Of a stretch of 64,000 nucleotides of DNA, positions 1-11,700 are shown in pieces. This DNA is from Rostratula benghalensis (lineage: Eukaryota > Chordata > Aves > Charadriiformes > Rostratulidae). The notes beneath the pieces were generated by a model. The model did not search any database, was not told the origin of the DNA, and saw only the letters and a list, made by a program, of their open reading frames with translations. Every line of letters starts with the position of its first letter. Position 1 is the first letter of the stretch. The position numbers were made by a program, and so were the translations under genes. Location: the NCBI GenBank assembly GCA_013399305.1, contig VXAI01000136.1:124001-188000 (forward strand), in the 5' to 3' direction.

Positions 1-1467
1 GGGTCTTGGGCCTTGCACGCACATGATTAGCTAATTACTGCTGACTTCTGCACATGATTAGCTAATTACTGCTGACTTCTGCATGATGACTTCTCTAAGG
101 TCTCTTATTTCAACCATGTAGCTCAAATGGTTCTCCAAACCATTCACTATTTTACACTAGAGTTAACTCTGATAGTCTTCTTTCTGACATTCACAGACTA
201 TGTTTTGCCTCTTCTATTGTCTTCTAGAAAAATTCGAAGATTACTTTTCTCTGCCTCTTTTGGCGTCACCCTTGGTGATTCTTTTTTACCACATCAAACA
301 AAATCGTGGTTAAATTTCCAGGGATCCTTACTCCTTTCTGACTTAGAGTCTCATTTCTCATTAGCTGTAAAGATTTTGACTCCTACCTTTCCTCAGTCCA
401 TGAAGAATTAATTGCTTATTACTTTTTTCAAACAAGTTTCTTAATGTCTTCCATATTGTGCTTAGTTTTGTGGATGTTTAATGAAGAGCAATTTGTACCT
501 CATAGTTTTATTTCACTTACTCTTTGAATATATGATGACAGTAATTATCTGCAGTTAGCCTCTTGATTTATTGATACTAATGCCTGTCACACAAAACTAC
601 TGCTGTCTCCTTTGTGGTGTACTCCTTCACTTTTTCTGCATCTGCTTACCATTTCATGTTTTATACTGAAATTATAATGCCTTTGGGGCAGGAAATAGTT
701 TTGCATGTAGCATATCTGATACAATCCAGGTCCTGGTGCAAAGGACTGCACTAATATGAACACTAAAGAGCAGTAATTGGCTGCTGAATTCTTTCTCTTT
801 TTCTCCTTTTCAGAAATAAGAGACAAGACTGATATTCTTACTACCTCTGTAGTTTGGAGTGTAGGGTTAACTCTCTTCTTCAAAAATAAAGATCTAATAA
901 TAATAGCACGGCTGTCTTGTCAAAAGTTGCATTTAAGCAACACGCCTTGTATTTCAGTCTGGCTCTGATTTGTACCTACCTGATGCTGGTTGTGGTGTTA
1001 ATCTAGAAAATTTACCAGTCCATGGAGTTATATACAGGTTGATTGTCAAAGATCATGATTCTTTTTAGGACGTGGAGCGATTTGACGCTTACCTTGATGG
1101 TACCTGCAAAGGAAAGTTTTAATTGGGGCAGATGGCCTTGTTTTCTCAGGCTCTGTGGAGTATTTGTCATCTGTGTAACACAGAGGTAAAAATCTCATAT
1201 CAAGATGATTGTCCTGTTACAACTCTTTGCAATGATGGCAACATTGCCATTCCTCCACAGAATGAAAACTGGTGATACAGCATTTTGTCAGTAGAGGGAA
1301 GCTGCCAACTACAGTCTGTGTCAGGCTATACTCAACCAGCCAATTACTAAAACTTTTTAAAAATCTGCATCACCAATATGAAAATTTGCTTGCCACCTTG
1401 CATTTTTTTATTTTAGGCAAAGCAACTCTTGCCTCATATATATGTTTAGAGCCACAGAAATGATCAA
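1..1467 (+). other. Intronic sequence (left part of presumed last intron)
   Basis: No coding signal is supported here. The open frames are short (up to 98 codons, on both strands), lack recognisable domains and show no C2H2 spacing, which would be expected if a zinc-finger exon were present. Intron status is inferred from the terminal exon downstream on the same strand. The only structured element is a 31-bp tandem duplication at 20-81. Confidence 0.5.
20..81. repeat. 31-bp tandem duplication, two exact copies
   Basis: The unit starting CACATGATTAGCTAATTACT occupies 20-50 and again 51-81 without a mismatch. A degenerate partial third copy (CATGATGACTTCT) follows. Each unit holds a TAGCTAATTA homeodomain-like core. 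Perfect identity suggests a recent duplication, so copy number may vary between individuals. Confidence 0.95.
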
Positions 1468-1912
1468 GGGCCACAAAAATGATCAGGGGGTTGGAGCACC
1501 TCTCTTCTGAGGACAGGCTGAAGGAGCTGGGGTTGTTCAGCCTGGAGAAGAGGAGGCTCTGGGGACACCTCATAACAGCCTCCCAGTACCTGAAGGGGCT
1601 ACAGGGAGGCTGGGGAGGGTCTGTTTACAAAGGCCTGCAGTGACAGGACAAGGGGCAATGGCTTCAAGCTGGAGAAGAGCAGCTTTAGACTGGACATTAG
1701 GAATAGGTTCTTCACTCTGAGGGTGGTGGAACACTGGAAGAGGTTGCCCAGGGAGGTGGTTGAGGCCCCTTCCCTGGAGATCTTCAAGGGGGAGGTTCAA
1801 AGAGGCCCTGGGCAGCCTGGTCTGGTTGGGGGTGTCCCTGCTGGCTGTGGGGGGGTGGGACTGGATGACCTTTGGAGGTCCCATCCTGCCTGGACCATTC
1901 TATGATATTCAA
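1468..1912 (+). mobile_element. CR1 retrotransposon 3' fragment, sense
   Basis: This is a 5'-truncated CR1 LINE containing the end of ORF2 and the 3' UTR. It shows the typical order: a GGAGCACCTCTC..GAGGACAGGCTGA block, a GGAGAAGAGGAGGCTC block, an ACAAGGGGCAATGG block, a GGACATTAGGAA block, then GGATGACCTTTGGAGGTCCC and the terminal ATTCTATGATATTC. The 3' terminal microsatellite is at about 1898-1912. It sits in the presumed intron in the same orientation as the gene. Confidence 0.92.
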
Positions 1913-3884
1913 GTCTCTTATTATTCTGAGACCATTGTTTGCCAGATTGTTTTGTACCTCATTATGGAGATCATGTGGTCAAATTACAGTGCTTTCTCTG
2001 TGTGATTCTGTGTCTTTTTCACTTTTTTTTTTTTCACTGTGTATCTGTACACTGTACACTGTATAGATACAGAGTGTATCTATATGCAAACTAGAACCAA
2101 GAGAGAGAGTTCAAATTACTCAAATGGCATGGAACAAAATGGTAGAGATGTTCCTGTAGGCACCAGCACAGGCTGGAACTTCACATACTCAGGTGCTCTC
2201 TGTCATCTAGAATGCTGATACACGCTTTTTCTTTTAATCTTTTCTGTAGATATTTCGTATATTTTCTTACTGTGGTGTCTATAGAAATAGGAGCACCTGT
2301 GGTGACCCAGTGTAAGACTTTGAAATTCTGCAAGATCCCTGTGATGAACTTCTCCTCTTTGTGGTAAACTGGAAGGCAGCATTCAATCTGAAATCCAGGG
2401 AGAGATTCTGTAGAGGATTTGGGGTCAAGCCTAGCAAGAACCAGTTTAACCACTACGGACCTGCAACTGCTGCTGGCTTCAAAAGAAATTTAAGATATTC
2501 ATTATTTCTCAGACTGAGCTCTACAGTAAGAAAGCAGCTTTATCATTTTACTGCAAATACATATATATATATTTACTCCTTTGCAGGGAAGAGAATTAGT
2601 ATATTTAATGGTTTGAATTCATTTCTCTTGGATGAAAAAAAGATCTCCTTGTTTTGAAAGGAAAATATTCCTGTAAGGATTTGTAAGGCATTTTTATGTC
2701 ACTTGCATGTATTTGGGTGGTCATCAGATATTTAAGTTAGTAAAATTTATAATTTCAAAATGTTGAGCTTCTTAGGAAGACGGGGGGGTGAAAGTTCTGT
2801 TGCCTTTTGTGGCAGACACATTAACTAGTGAAGAATATTCCTGCAGGTACTGAATTGATTTAATGTGCCAACTGTGTGTGGCTCCAGCTTCTTGCTGTCA
2901 TTCTTTAGCGAAGGATAAGCAGCCAGATGCTTTTCAGCTGGCTCTTAAACAGAAAAGAGGTCTTGGCTGCTACTCTTCAGAAGATTTCAGATGCCAATAA
3001 AAAGAACAGAATGCAGTGACTTCATTCATCCTGGTGGCAGCTGTCCCACTGTTTCATCAATTTGAGGGATGTGAATTAACGTTTTGAGATTATTCCCCGT
3101 GGAACAATCTAACAGGAACCAAGCAGAAGCATGTAAACATTGAACAGGCTTGAAATGGAAATATCCCAAATAATGCAGTGATTTGTCAAACTAAAAGGAT
3201 TACAGATAGCTGTCCAAAAAAGATACTGGGAGCTAGAAACACCAGAAATAAAGGTATTAGTCTTCTTTACCCTGCATGACAAGGCTAATAAAATCACGTT
3301 GATAAAGTCAGGTAGGAAGGTTAAATTAACTTTCTTTATTGGCCATTTTCATTTCAAAAGCGTATAAAACAGAATAAGTATTAGATTGCTGCTATTGAGT
3401 TGAATGGAATTCTGGTTTCATTTCATTTTCTTGTCAACTGGGCTTTATTTATTTTCCTTTCTTCGTTATGTATGTACACTGACAAAACTATATTTAAAAT
3501 TATTTATGGGGTTTGATTTACAGCGACTGAAGTAAGTCGCTGTGAGATCCTTCTCAGACTGGGTTGTGCATTCTTGCAGCTCTTAGCAAATGCAGTGTAA
3601 TTTTTTGGCCCTGAGGCATGTTGTCAGGGGGTTATGTATAATATGTGCAGTGCTCCAACATGGGAGAAGTTACTATATATCACATAATGAAAAGGCCAAA
3701 TTTTAGACATCCCTATTTGTGTACATTTTTTAATGATCTCAAGTATCAAGGGCTGTAATTGTGAGCAGATTCGTAACGAGCTGTGATATTTTAACTCTCT
3801 AACAATTTTAACTGCAGCTTCCTATGTGGATTTGTTAGTGATTTAGACTTGTGTCTGCCTGTTATCATCTTCATTAGTAGATCA
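1913..3884 (+). other. Intronic sequence, no recognisable feature
   Basis: AT-rich non-coding DNA. It contains a T run near 2025-2034, a short (AT)n at about 2560-2573 and a G run near 2781. Open frames reach at most 98 codons on either strand and match no family I know. Confidence 0.5.
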
Positions 3885-4760
3885 GAGGTGAGATTACTGT
3901 GGGGTTCAGCTACAGGCCACCTGACCAGAAGAGGGAGCGGATGAGGTCCTCTCCAGACAGGAGTAGCTTCACATCCTACTGGGGGACTTCTACCACCACC
4001 CCCTTATCTGTTGGAGACACAGCAGGGCAAAAGCAATCCGAGAGGTTCACGGGATACATCGATGATAACTTCCTTCTCCAAGTGGTAGAGAAGCCTATGA
4101 GGAGAGGTGTTGTGCTGGACCTTGTTCTCACCAACAAGGAGGGGCTGAAGGGAACGTGAAGCTCAAGGGCAGCCTTGACTGCAGTGACCATGAAATGCTG
4201 GAGTTCAAGATCCTTAAAGCAGCGAGGAGGGAGCACAGGAATCTCACTACCCTGGGCTTGAGAGCAGACTTTGGCCTCTCCCGTGATCTGCTTAAAAAGA
4301 GTCCAGTGGGATAAAGCCCTGGAGGGAAGAGCAGCCAAGAAACCCAATTAATATTCATGGATCACCTCCTCCGAGCTCAGGAGACATGCATCCCAACAAA
4401 GAAATAGTCAGGCCAGGCATGGATGATCAGGGAACTCCTGGGCAAACTCAAACAGCAAAAGCAAGCCTGCAGTGAGTGGAAGCAAGGGTGGGTGGCCTTG
4501 GAGGAATACAGAGAAATTGTCTGAGCAGCCAGGGATCAGGTTAGGAAAGCTAAAGTGCTGATAGAGTTCAGTCTGGCTGAGGACATGTGGGGCAACAAGA
4601 CGGCCTTCTATAGGTATGTTGATAGCAAAAGGAAGACCAAAGAAAATGTGGGTGCTCTCTGAAAGGAAACAGGAGAGACTTGGTCACCTGTGACTTGGAG
4701 GAGGCTGAAGTACTCAACAATGGTTTTGCTCTAGACACACCACCCAAGTGGCAGAAGGCA
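3885..4760 (+). mobile_element. CR1 ORF2 internal fragment (endonuclease end to RT linker), sense, degenerate
   Basis: Translation in the plus frames gives the back half of the CR1 apurinic-like endonuclease. A YRPPDQ motif near 3909-3926 is followed by a DTAGQKQSERF block, IDDNFLLQVVEKP, and LVLTNKEGL at about 4120-4146. Past a stop at 4157, a DHEMLEF motif lies near 4188-4208, then the linker with a DLVTCDLEEAEVLN-like stretch near 4679-4720. Frameshifts and stops show it is dead. Unlike ordinary CR1 copies it lacks the 3' UTR, and it ends about 100 bases before an opposite-strand CR1 end. Confidence 0.88.
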
Positions 4761-4875
4761 AAGGCAGGGACTGATCTACTGTATGTCCTTTCCTGTCACA
4801 CAGGAGCTGACACCTGGAGCAGGGAAGCTGCAAGGAGAGAGGAGAGGACAGTTATGAAAAGGGAGTCCTGTGTAT

Positions 4876-5118
4876 GAAATCACAGAATGTCTGGAATGGT
4901 TTGGGTTGGAAGGGACATTAAAGATCATCTAGTTATAGAAGGGTTAGAGTTGGAAGGGACGTTAAAGATCATCAAGTTTCAACCCCTGTCCCCTGGGCAG
5001 GGACACCTCCCACCAGAGCAGGTTGCTCCAAGCCCCATCCTGCCTGGCCTTGAACCCCTCCAGGGATGGGGCATCCACAGGTTCTCTGGGCAACCTGTTC
5101 CCATTGCTTTCAGTAGGA
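4876..5118 (-). mobile_element. CR1 3' end, antisense, with duplicated terminus
   Basis: Reading plus strand, GGTTTGGGTTGGAAGGGACA at about 4900 is the complement of the CR1 3' terminus. It is followed by AAAGATCATCTAG, and then the same terminal block appears again (GTTGGAAGGGACGTTAAAGA at about 4949-4968) before the normal 3' UTR (CCTGGGCAGGGACACCTCCCA and CTCCAGGGATGGGGCATCCA). The copy is strongly 5'-truncated. The doubled end suggests either insertion of one CR1 into the tail of another or a local duplication. Confidence 0.9.
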
Positions 5119-7582
5119 TTTAGTGTTTCTTTAATAATTAATTAAATAAATAAAAGCTGGTATGTGGAGGAACAAGAGGAAAAAAGTTAAGTGCTATGTT
5201 TCTTTTCATGATTGAGCTCCTTGCTTTTGGAAGAGATGCTCAATCTTCCATTAGTAAATGGCACTTTGGTGATAGCCATATAAATCAGTTTTTCTGAGGG
5301 TGTTGGCAAATTCTGTTGTGTCAGGACAAGCATCCAGCACCCCCTACTTTTGTAGGATGTTGAGCTTGAACTTCAGCAGGAGCTGTTGAAAGGAACTTTC
5401 AATTAAAATCTTCAGATATGCTCAGGAAAAGGAATAGAATGTGGAAGGGACTTATTCCTGTAGCTTCATCCCTCTAAGCTGAATCCTCTGCAACAAAGCC
5501 AGAGTTAGCATCAGTAGGAAGGACAGTGCTCTTGTGTTAAGGTCAATGACAATGGCAAGCTTCTCTTTAGATGTTAAATCTTTCACCAGATAAAATCCAC
5601 ATGCATTTCATCAGTAGATCACAGGCATACTGACTCTGGGACCTCTGAATAATTTAACACCTGAATGTACTTGTTATTGTTCAAGAAAAAGCTTTGTAGA
5701 GCCTGATGAATTGAGTTGAAAGTTCAAAGTGATGCGAAGTCCTAAGGGGTCTGAGCGTCTCTGCCAGATTTTTTCTTTTTTTCATCTGACAGATATTTTA
5801 ACCACAGAATTAAAAAGTGAAAAGTTGTACAATAGGAATGGTTGCATAGGAGGGAAAAAAAAAAAAAAAAGAAATTGGAAAAGAGCATCAGGAAAACAAA
5901 CATAGAACTTCTTTTTCTCCTTGCTGGTCTCTGAGGAGTCAAGGAAAGGATGGAAGCTTTGCTGTATTTCTTTCCTCTGTTCCCACTCCCCTCTTGAGCA
6001 GCAACACTGATCTTAACTGTATTGTCTTGAACTTGATTGTTCTAGTACTACCCTTTACAAAACCACGTCATATAAATGAAAATTGGAGCAGAACTTTTTA
6101 ATCAGCTTCTAATTTAAAAGAATAACCCCTTTCTGATTTGCATAATTTCGATACTTTTGAGAAATCTACCCTGTTTGCTCTGGTCTTTCCAAATTGCTTA
6201 CGAGATCAGCGCTGCCGAGAGCACACCATACACTGAGATCCAGTAAATCTTGTATCTATCAGTTCTTTATTCTCTTTTTATTCCATTTTGTATGGTTATT
6301 GGAAGTACCGTGGGGTTTTGCTTTCCACTGTGAGATGAAGGTGAGCCAGAAATTCTGTCTTCGTTTCCTCTTGTTTGCGTAAATGGACAATTTATAGACA
6401 GGCCTGAGGCTATGAAAAAAGTATTGGTTGTAGAGAATGTGACCTCCTACAGATTCAATCAGCTACTTTCTTACAGTGAGGAATAAACATGATTTCTCCC
6501 TGGCAGCTTACTTCATCAAACATTTGCTAAGCGTAAATGAAAGAGAAACAAAACCTTAACAAAACCAGCCCGTTTCCTGAGAAGAGAAGGGAGAGAGGAT
6601 TTGATTAACTGTGTGTGTTGCATTTGCAGGTGGGCTGGCATTTATGATCCAGCAAACAAAACAGCTCTCTTCTTTGAATGCCGGGATTGGTATTGTGCTG
6701 GAAACATCTAACAAATGCCTTTGCATAAACCTTGCACACCAAAAAAATGACTATTACATCCTCTCCTCAAAAGTACACTATTTTATCACTAACACTTGAG
6801 AGAGTGCTTTTCTTCCATATGACTTAGAGTTTTCTGATGTGTTTTTACTGTCCTGGAGTATCTTGTATAGGAATTTTGTATAGATTTGATAAATAATTAA
6901 GATTTGTTCTTGAGTTCTAGGACATAGCGTATCTCAATAATTTATGGAAGTATGTTTGAACTCTTTGAAATTCAAAAGCAAATTATGCTGGATTTTCTTC
7001 TTTTTGACAAGAAGCAAAATGTTAAGTAAAAATTCCCTTATTTTCAGTTGTTTCTGTCACTGTCCTTTCAATAATGTACAAATTGCTGCCTCACAAACAC
7101 TAGGTCTTAAGGGTCTACTTCAGTAATACTGACATTTCACTGTTTTCTAATAAAAGTCCATTAGCTCTTGCAATGAAATATATATTTCCATGTGCAAACT
7201 GTTCACTGGGGAAAAAAAAATAATAAATGGGTACAGTAGATGTTTTTTTCTGTGGTTTTTGATGGATTCTCATCTCAGTACTGCTAGAGGTATTGACTTC
7301 AGGTTTATTCAAATAAGAGTGGTTTTGAATGAATGACTGCTGAGAGATTAAATCTGTCACCAAAGATCTAAGTCCCTGGAACTCTCTGTGTGTAACTGAG
7401 GTGTTGTGTTACTGCTCCCAGCGTTCTCTCTGGCCAGACACTTACTGATCACAAGTGCTCACTACAAATTTTGTGTGAAAACTGACATTTCCTTTTCAAA
7501 ACATCTGATTTCTACTTTCCGTGCTGTATTTCTCTCAATGGCCACGATACCGGGTGCTCCTTGGAAAGGTTGAATTTCTGTA
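5119..7582 (+). other. Intronic sequence, no recognisable feature
   Basis: Unique, AT-rich DNA leading to the splice acceptor. It includes an AATTAATTAAATAAATAAA patch near 5137-5155 and an A run at about 5854-5870. Open frames are short and of no recognisable family, and no zinc-finger spacing was seen. Confidence 0.5.
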
Positions 7583-7603
7583 ACCTCTCCATTTTCTCCA
7601 CAG
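7578..7603 (+). promoter_or_regulatory. ZNF407: Splice acceptor of the terminal exon
   Basis: A branch-point-like CTGTAAC at about 7578-7584 is followed by a pyrimidine tract (CCTCTCCATTTTCTCCA) and CAG ending at 7603. Distance and composition fit a strong 3' splice site. The downstream reading frame opens exactly at this point as a phase-0 junction. Confidence 0.75.
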
Positions 7604-7843
7604 GTAAAAGAAGAGGAACAATCAGCCAATCACACCTTGATGATCCAAGAGACGCTGCAGCAGGCGTCGGTGGAGCTGTCTGAGCAGCATCACCTGGTGG
7701 TCTCCTCAGATGAAGTGGAGGGGATCGAGACAGTGACTGTCTACACACAAGGTGGAGAGGCCTCAGAATTCATAGTTTATGTTCAGGAAGCTTTGCAGCC
7801 TGTGGAAGAACAAACTGTGGAACAATCGGTGCAAGGACTCTAG
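7604..7843 (+). CDS. ZNF407: Terminal coding exon, probable zinc finger protein 407 C-terminus (partial)
   Basis: After the acceptor at 7602-7603 the frame starts at a codon boundary and encodes 79 residues ending at TAG (7841-7843). The peptide is acidic and polar, without cysteine or a zinc finger. It opens VKEEEQSANH, then a short amphipathic stretch (IQETLQQASVELSEQHHLVV), a Val-Glu-rich core (VEGIETVTVYTQGG, EFIVYVQEALQPVEEQ) and ends QGL. From memory this matches the conserved tail of vertebrate ZNF407, a large nuclear multi-C2H2 protein implicated in transcription control. The upstream zinc-finger exons lie outside the window. That the segment is a genuine coding exon is well supported by splice site, codon texture and clean stop. 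The name is less certain; another large C2H2 protein with a similar tail, such as ZNF335, is the main alternative. I trusted the splice-defined start rather than the internal ATG at 7640. Confidence 0.72.
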   Translation, partial: VKEEEQSANHTLMIQETLQQASVELSEQHHLVVSSDEVEGIETVTVYTQGGEASEFIVYVQEALQPVEEQTVEQSVQGL

Positions 7844-8795
7844 AGACCCGTGGTCAAAGGAGATGGCTACTTGATTTGCCAAAGCCAAAAGCTTGGGTTT
7901 CTCTTCCCTAGCCAAAAACAAGGGAGCTGACAAATTTTCACTTGGTTTCTAAAACAAGACCTTTTTACTAGATGGTGATTTAACTGGTCAGATTGTATCA
8001 GTGACCGAGATGTATTATGTATAAAACCTTTTTTTTTTTTTTTTTTTTCCCCGAAAAATGTTTATATTTTGAGGAAAAGTATTCTTCCCTTTCTTAGAAG
8101 ACCTCTCCCTTGATTCTTGTGAATCCCCACAAATACTGTCTGTTCAAAACCATTTTATCCCCTGTCTAAACATCTGCAAAGGCAGCTAGAATGTCTGCCA
8201 AAGTCCATACATCCTATTTCATACATACTTAATGTGTGCTTGAATTCTCTTTTTTCTTTATAATGAGAAGGGCTTGTATCTGAGTCCATGCTTGGAATGC
8301 ATTTGCTGAGCGTGGGTCTAACCTACACAAAGGCTCAAGGCTCTAATGAGCAACGTAGCACAGATGGACTGAAGTTTGTACTTGTCAGGTGATCCTTTGA
8401 GTCTGGGAGGTTTTTAAAGCCATATATAATAATCCTGAGTACCAGCAGGATGACTGTTAATTACAGAACTGAATAATGAGAACTCTTCCCATCCCACTGG
8501 ATAAGTAAATACCTGTCCGGTACCATATGATGAAACCAAATCTGTCAAATCAATGAAATAGTATTTTAAAAAGAAAAAAAAATATATTCAAATTATGTGT
8601 AAATGCTATAAAAGATATATGTTCATATGTTTTAAACAGACATACTTTTGTAAATATAATTGTGTGAAAGAAATTGTACAAAAAAACCTAAATATGGACA
8701 AGAATCTAGTTATTCTTAATTATGCATGTATATAGTTCCAGATTTTTCTTCATGAATTGTTTCTGATTAAATATTTTTAAATTTGAGCCATAAAA
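7844..8795 (+). other. ZNF407: Probable 3' UTR of the terminal exon
   Basis: The sequence between the TAG stop and the first plausible polyadenylation site is AU-rich, contains no further open frame of note and becomes very AT-rich after 8560. It carries a T run at about 8029-8048. The extent is inferred only from the signal at 8766 and the downstream GT-rich region. Confidence 0.5.
8766..8771 (+). promoter_or_regulatory. Candidate polyadenylation signal ATTAAA
   Basis: ATTAAA lies about 920 bases after the stop codon. The stretch after 8817 (TTGTCATGTTTTTTTC, then TTGTGTGTTCTC) provides a U/GU-rich downstream element about 50-90 bases away. I saw no canonical AATAAA between the stop and this site. 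Cleavage would fall near 8785-8800. Confidence 0.45.
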
Positions 8796-11700
8796 GTTAT
8801 TAATTAACAACAAAATTGTCATGTTTTTTTCTAATGCTCTAATTTCTTGTGTGTTCTCTTCCCTTTTCACAGATCAGTAAAAAAATGCTGGTTTTGCACG
8901 GACTCTGACAAATTATTCCTCCAATTCAGAGTCTCTGATGAAGAAAGTAGCACAGTGAGGTCTGGGCAGACTTTTGTGTGTTACTGAACTTACTTGTGGG
9001 TGTTCTGGGTAGAAAAGTGGAAAGAAAAGCTTTTGTTGAGGTTGATGCACTGTGGGGAGGTTTTTGTCCGCCTCTGGATTCTGTTATTGCTGTGCAAAAT
9101 CCAAGTGCAGACATTTAGGGGTAGCTTCTCCCTTAGCTCTGGTGACAGGGAATTTAAATTTGAATCAAAAAGAACCCAAACTCGTTGGGGTTTGGTGGCA
9201 GCTCTGTTTGCTTTGGGTTTAATGTTGAAAGTGCACAAGAAGTCCCAGGGATGTCACATTTGTAGGATGGAGGGGGGGACTTTTGGGCTCTTTGGGTGTA
9301 ACTGGAGCCTGTGACAAATGTCAGTGTTGATTCCCTGCATGTTCAGAAAACTTGACCAGAGTGAGCCATGAGGTAGTTGGGTAACAATTACAACGAAATT
9401 GATGCACAAAAAGTATCAACTTAATTAATTAATCTGCATAAGAGGCTTTTGTTTTCACAATTGCTGGTTCAAATTCAGTGCTGATTTGCCAGAACACTGC
9501 TTTCTTCTACCTAAAAGAGAGCAGTCTCAAAAAGTTTTTCTTAGAGTTCATTGAAATATTCACTTCCTGCTTGCTGTTAGAACGGCACCTGGAAGAGCAT
9601 GGTGATGGTGTGTGGTAAGAGCTGTGCTCTGAAGGAGTTCAATGATGTGTTGTGTTATTAGCTGAGGGGGGGAACAGAAAACTATCTCTTGCTATGTGTC
9701 ACTCAAGAAGTCTGAAGTAAATTAGTTCCAGATAGACTCAGTGCCTATGTCCATGAGAGGTGAGTCTGTATTTGGAGGTATGTGTGGGGGTTTTTTGTGG
9801 GTTTTTTTGTTTGTTTGTTTTTAATTTATTTTTTTTTTAATTGCAATATATCACATCCATGCACACCTACTGAAACTTAAGGCTGGATCTATGGTTGATG
9901 AGTTATATCACATTTTGCTAGACCGAAGCATGAGCATTGTTGTGGATTTTCTATATCATTTTTTATCATTATTATTACTGTTTTTACATTACTTTTCAAT
10001 ACAGGTCTTCTCTTAAGTTCAATTTTTTTCTCCCAGCTCTGCTTGGAAGTGCAGCAGTTGGAAAGACACGAGCTGTGAGTCAGGAAGGACTTTTAGCTGT
10101 GTGGAGTACATTGGTTTTTTGCCTCATTTTTCTCTTTCTAGAACATGCAATACCAGTAATACTTTGAGGAGGTAAATATTTCCTCTTTAATGTAAGCAAC
10201 TACTTTACAAAGAGGGATTTGTATTTTTTCAGAAGTGTAAAGAAAGCAAAGAGAGCTTGGTTTATACCAGACATTTGTTTTCAGAGGCTGTGACTTTGTA
10301 GTTGTCTTTTGTCTGGATTTGGAATGACTGAAAAGGTAAGAATTAAATCTTTTCCCTTGGCAAACTCTGCCTCTGTTGTCACCTAAACAGCACAGATTGT
10401 TTTCAGTGTAGATCAACTCCTTTTATCCAATTAATCTTTTCTGGGGGTTAGGTGACCTTTTCAGTTCAGGAGAGACAAGCAGTTACAGTTTTAAGTTGGT
10501 GAAGCAGTTCCTGTTTCTGAAGGTTATACTTTGTCCCCCCACACAGGTAATTTTCATTAGTATTTACTACACTATGTCATTTTCTGGTTTGTCCTCCTTT
10601 GTTGACAGCTAAAGACACCTAATCTTGGTTTTAGGCTAGCAGTTGGCAAATATTTCGCTTGCATAAATCGAGGAACTGCTGGGCTCACTGATCTGCACAG
10701 CTGGGAACACATCCCGTGGTTCTTGTGAATGGGTTGAGATGGATCTTGGAATCATGCAAGGACTTCAAAAACTGGAAAAAAAGAAAGCTGCAAACCATTT
10801 TAATGGCAGCAGAGCCTTATTTAACGGAAGGTAAGTTTCTGACGCTCAAAGTTGCTTCTTCAAAAGGTCTTAGAGATATTAACTGGGCCTCTGGTTCAGG
10901 AAAGACTATCAGCTTCTGTGCACAAAGAGTGAAAATTTGGATGTCACAGGGCAAAAGGCAGTAAAGAGGGTGTGGGAAATGGAGGTTCTGAAAATTTTTG
11001 TATTCCTAATTTATTATCTCCACACAGGGCAATTTGTCTTTCCTGAGCAGATAAGAAGGTGGGATTTGCCTTTCTCTCTGGCGCGGTTTGGTTCCTGTGC
11101 CTGGTGTGGTTCCTCTTGAGCCCAGCACCGGTCCTTGGTAGTGGTGATGTGTAGCTGTTGTAGCATCCTAACCTAGAGGAAGCCCCACTGGCAGAGGCTT
11201 TGTGCTGCATCTGGTCTCTCATCCTCAAAACGCACGGGATAAGAAGAGAAAGGAACTGCATGCTTCTGCTGTTCTACCTCAGATTTTGGGTTGTGTGAAA
11301 ACACAGCCAGAGACAAGGGTTAGTCCAGTTGTGCCTGCTATGGTAAGGAATTGCACTCTGTGAGCATATGTGCTTGAAATGGATGCTTTTAATGGTGTGT
11401 TTTCAAATAAGATCACAGAAGTGACATCACTCCAAGTAAATTTCTTCTGAAGTTGTGAAGTTCTGAGTCCACAGGGCATCCTAGGGCTGCCATACAGAAC
11501 GCGGCACTCCATCCATTCGGTGTTAATAAAGGAAAAGAAAAATGCTTCCATGTTCCAATAAATTTGCTCACACCATGGACATGCACTTTACAAACTTAAA
11601 TCTAAACCAAAACACATAAAAGAAGCTCCTGCATTTCTAGAAAGTGCAAGTACCATTGGCACAGTAGAGGGGGGAAGAAAGCAGCAGAAATAACATTGCA

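Noticed and set aside
1062..1125. Possible small cassette exon after a TTCTTTTTAG acceptor-like site
   Set aside because: Only 17 codons to a TAA, no convincing donor, and nothing links it to the terminal exon.
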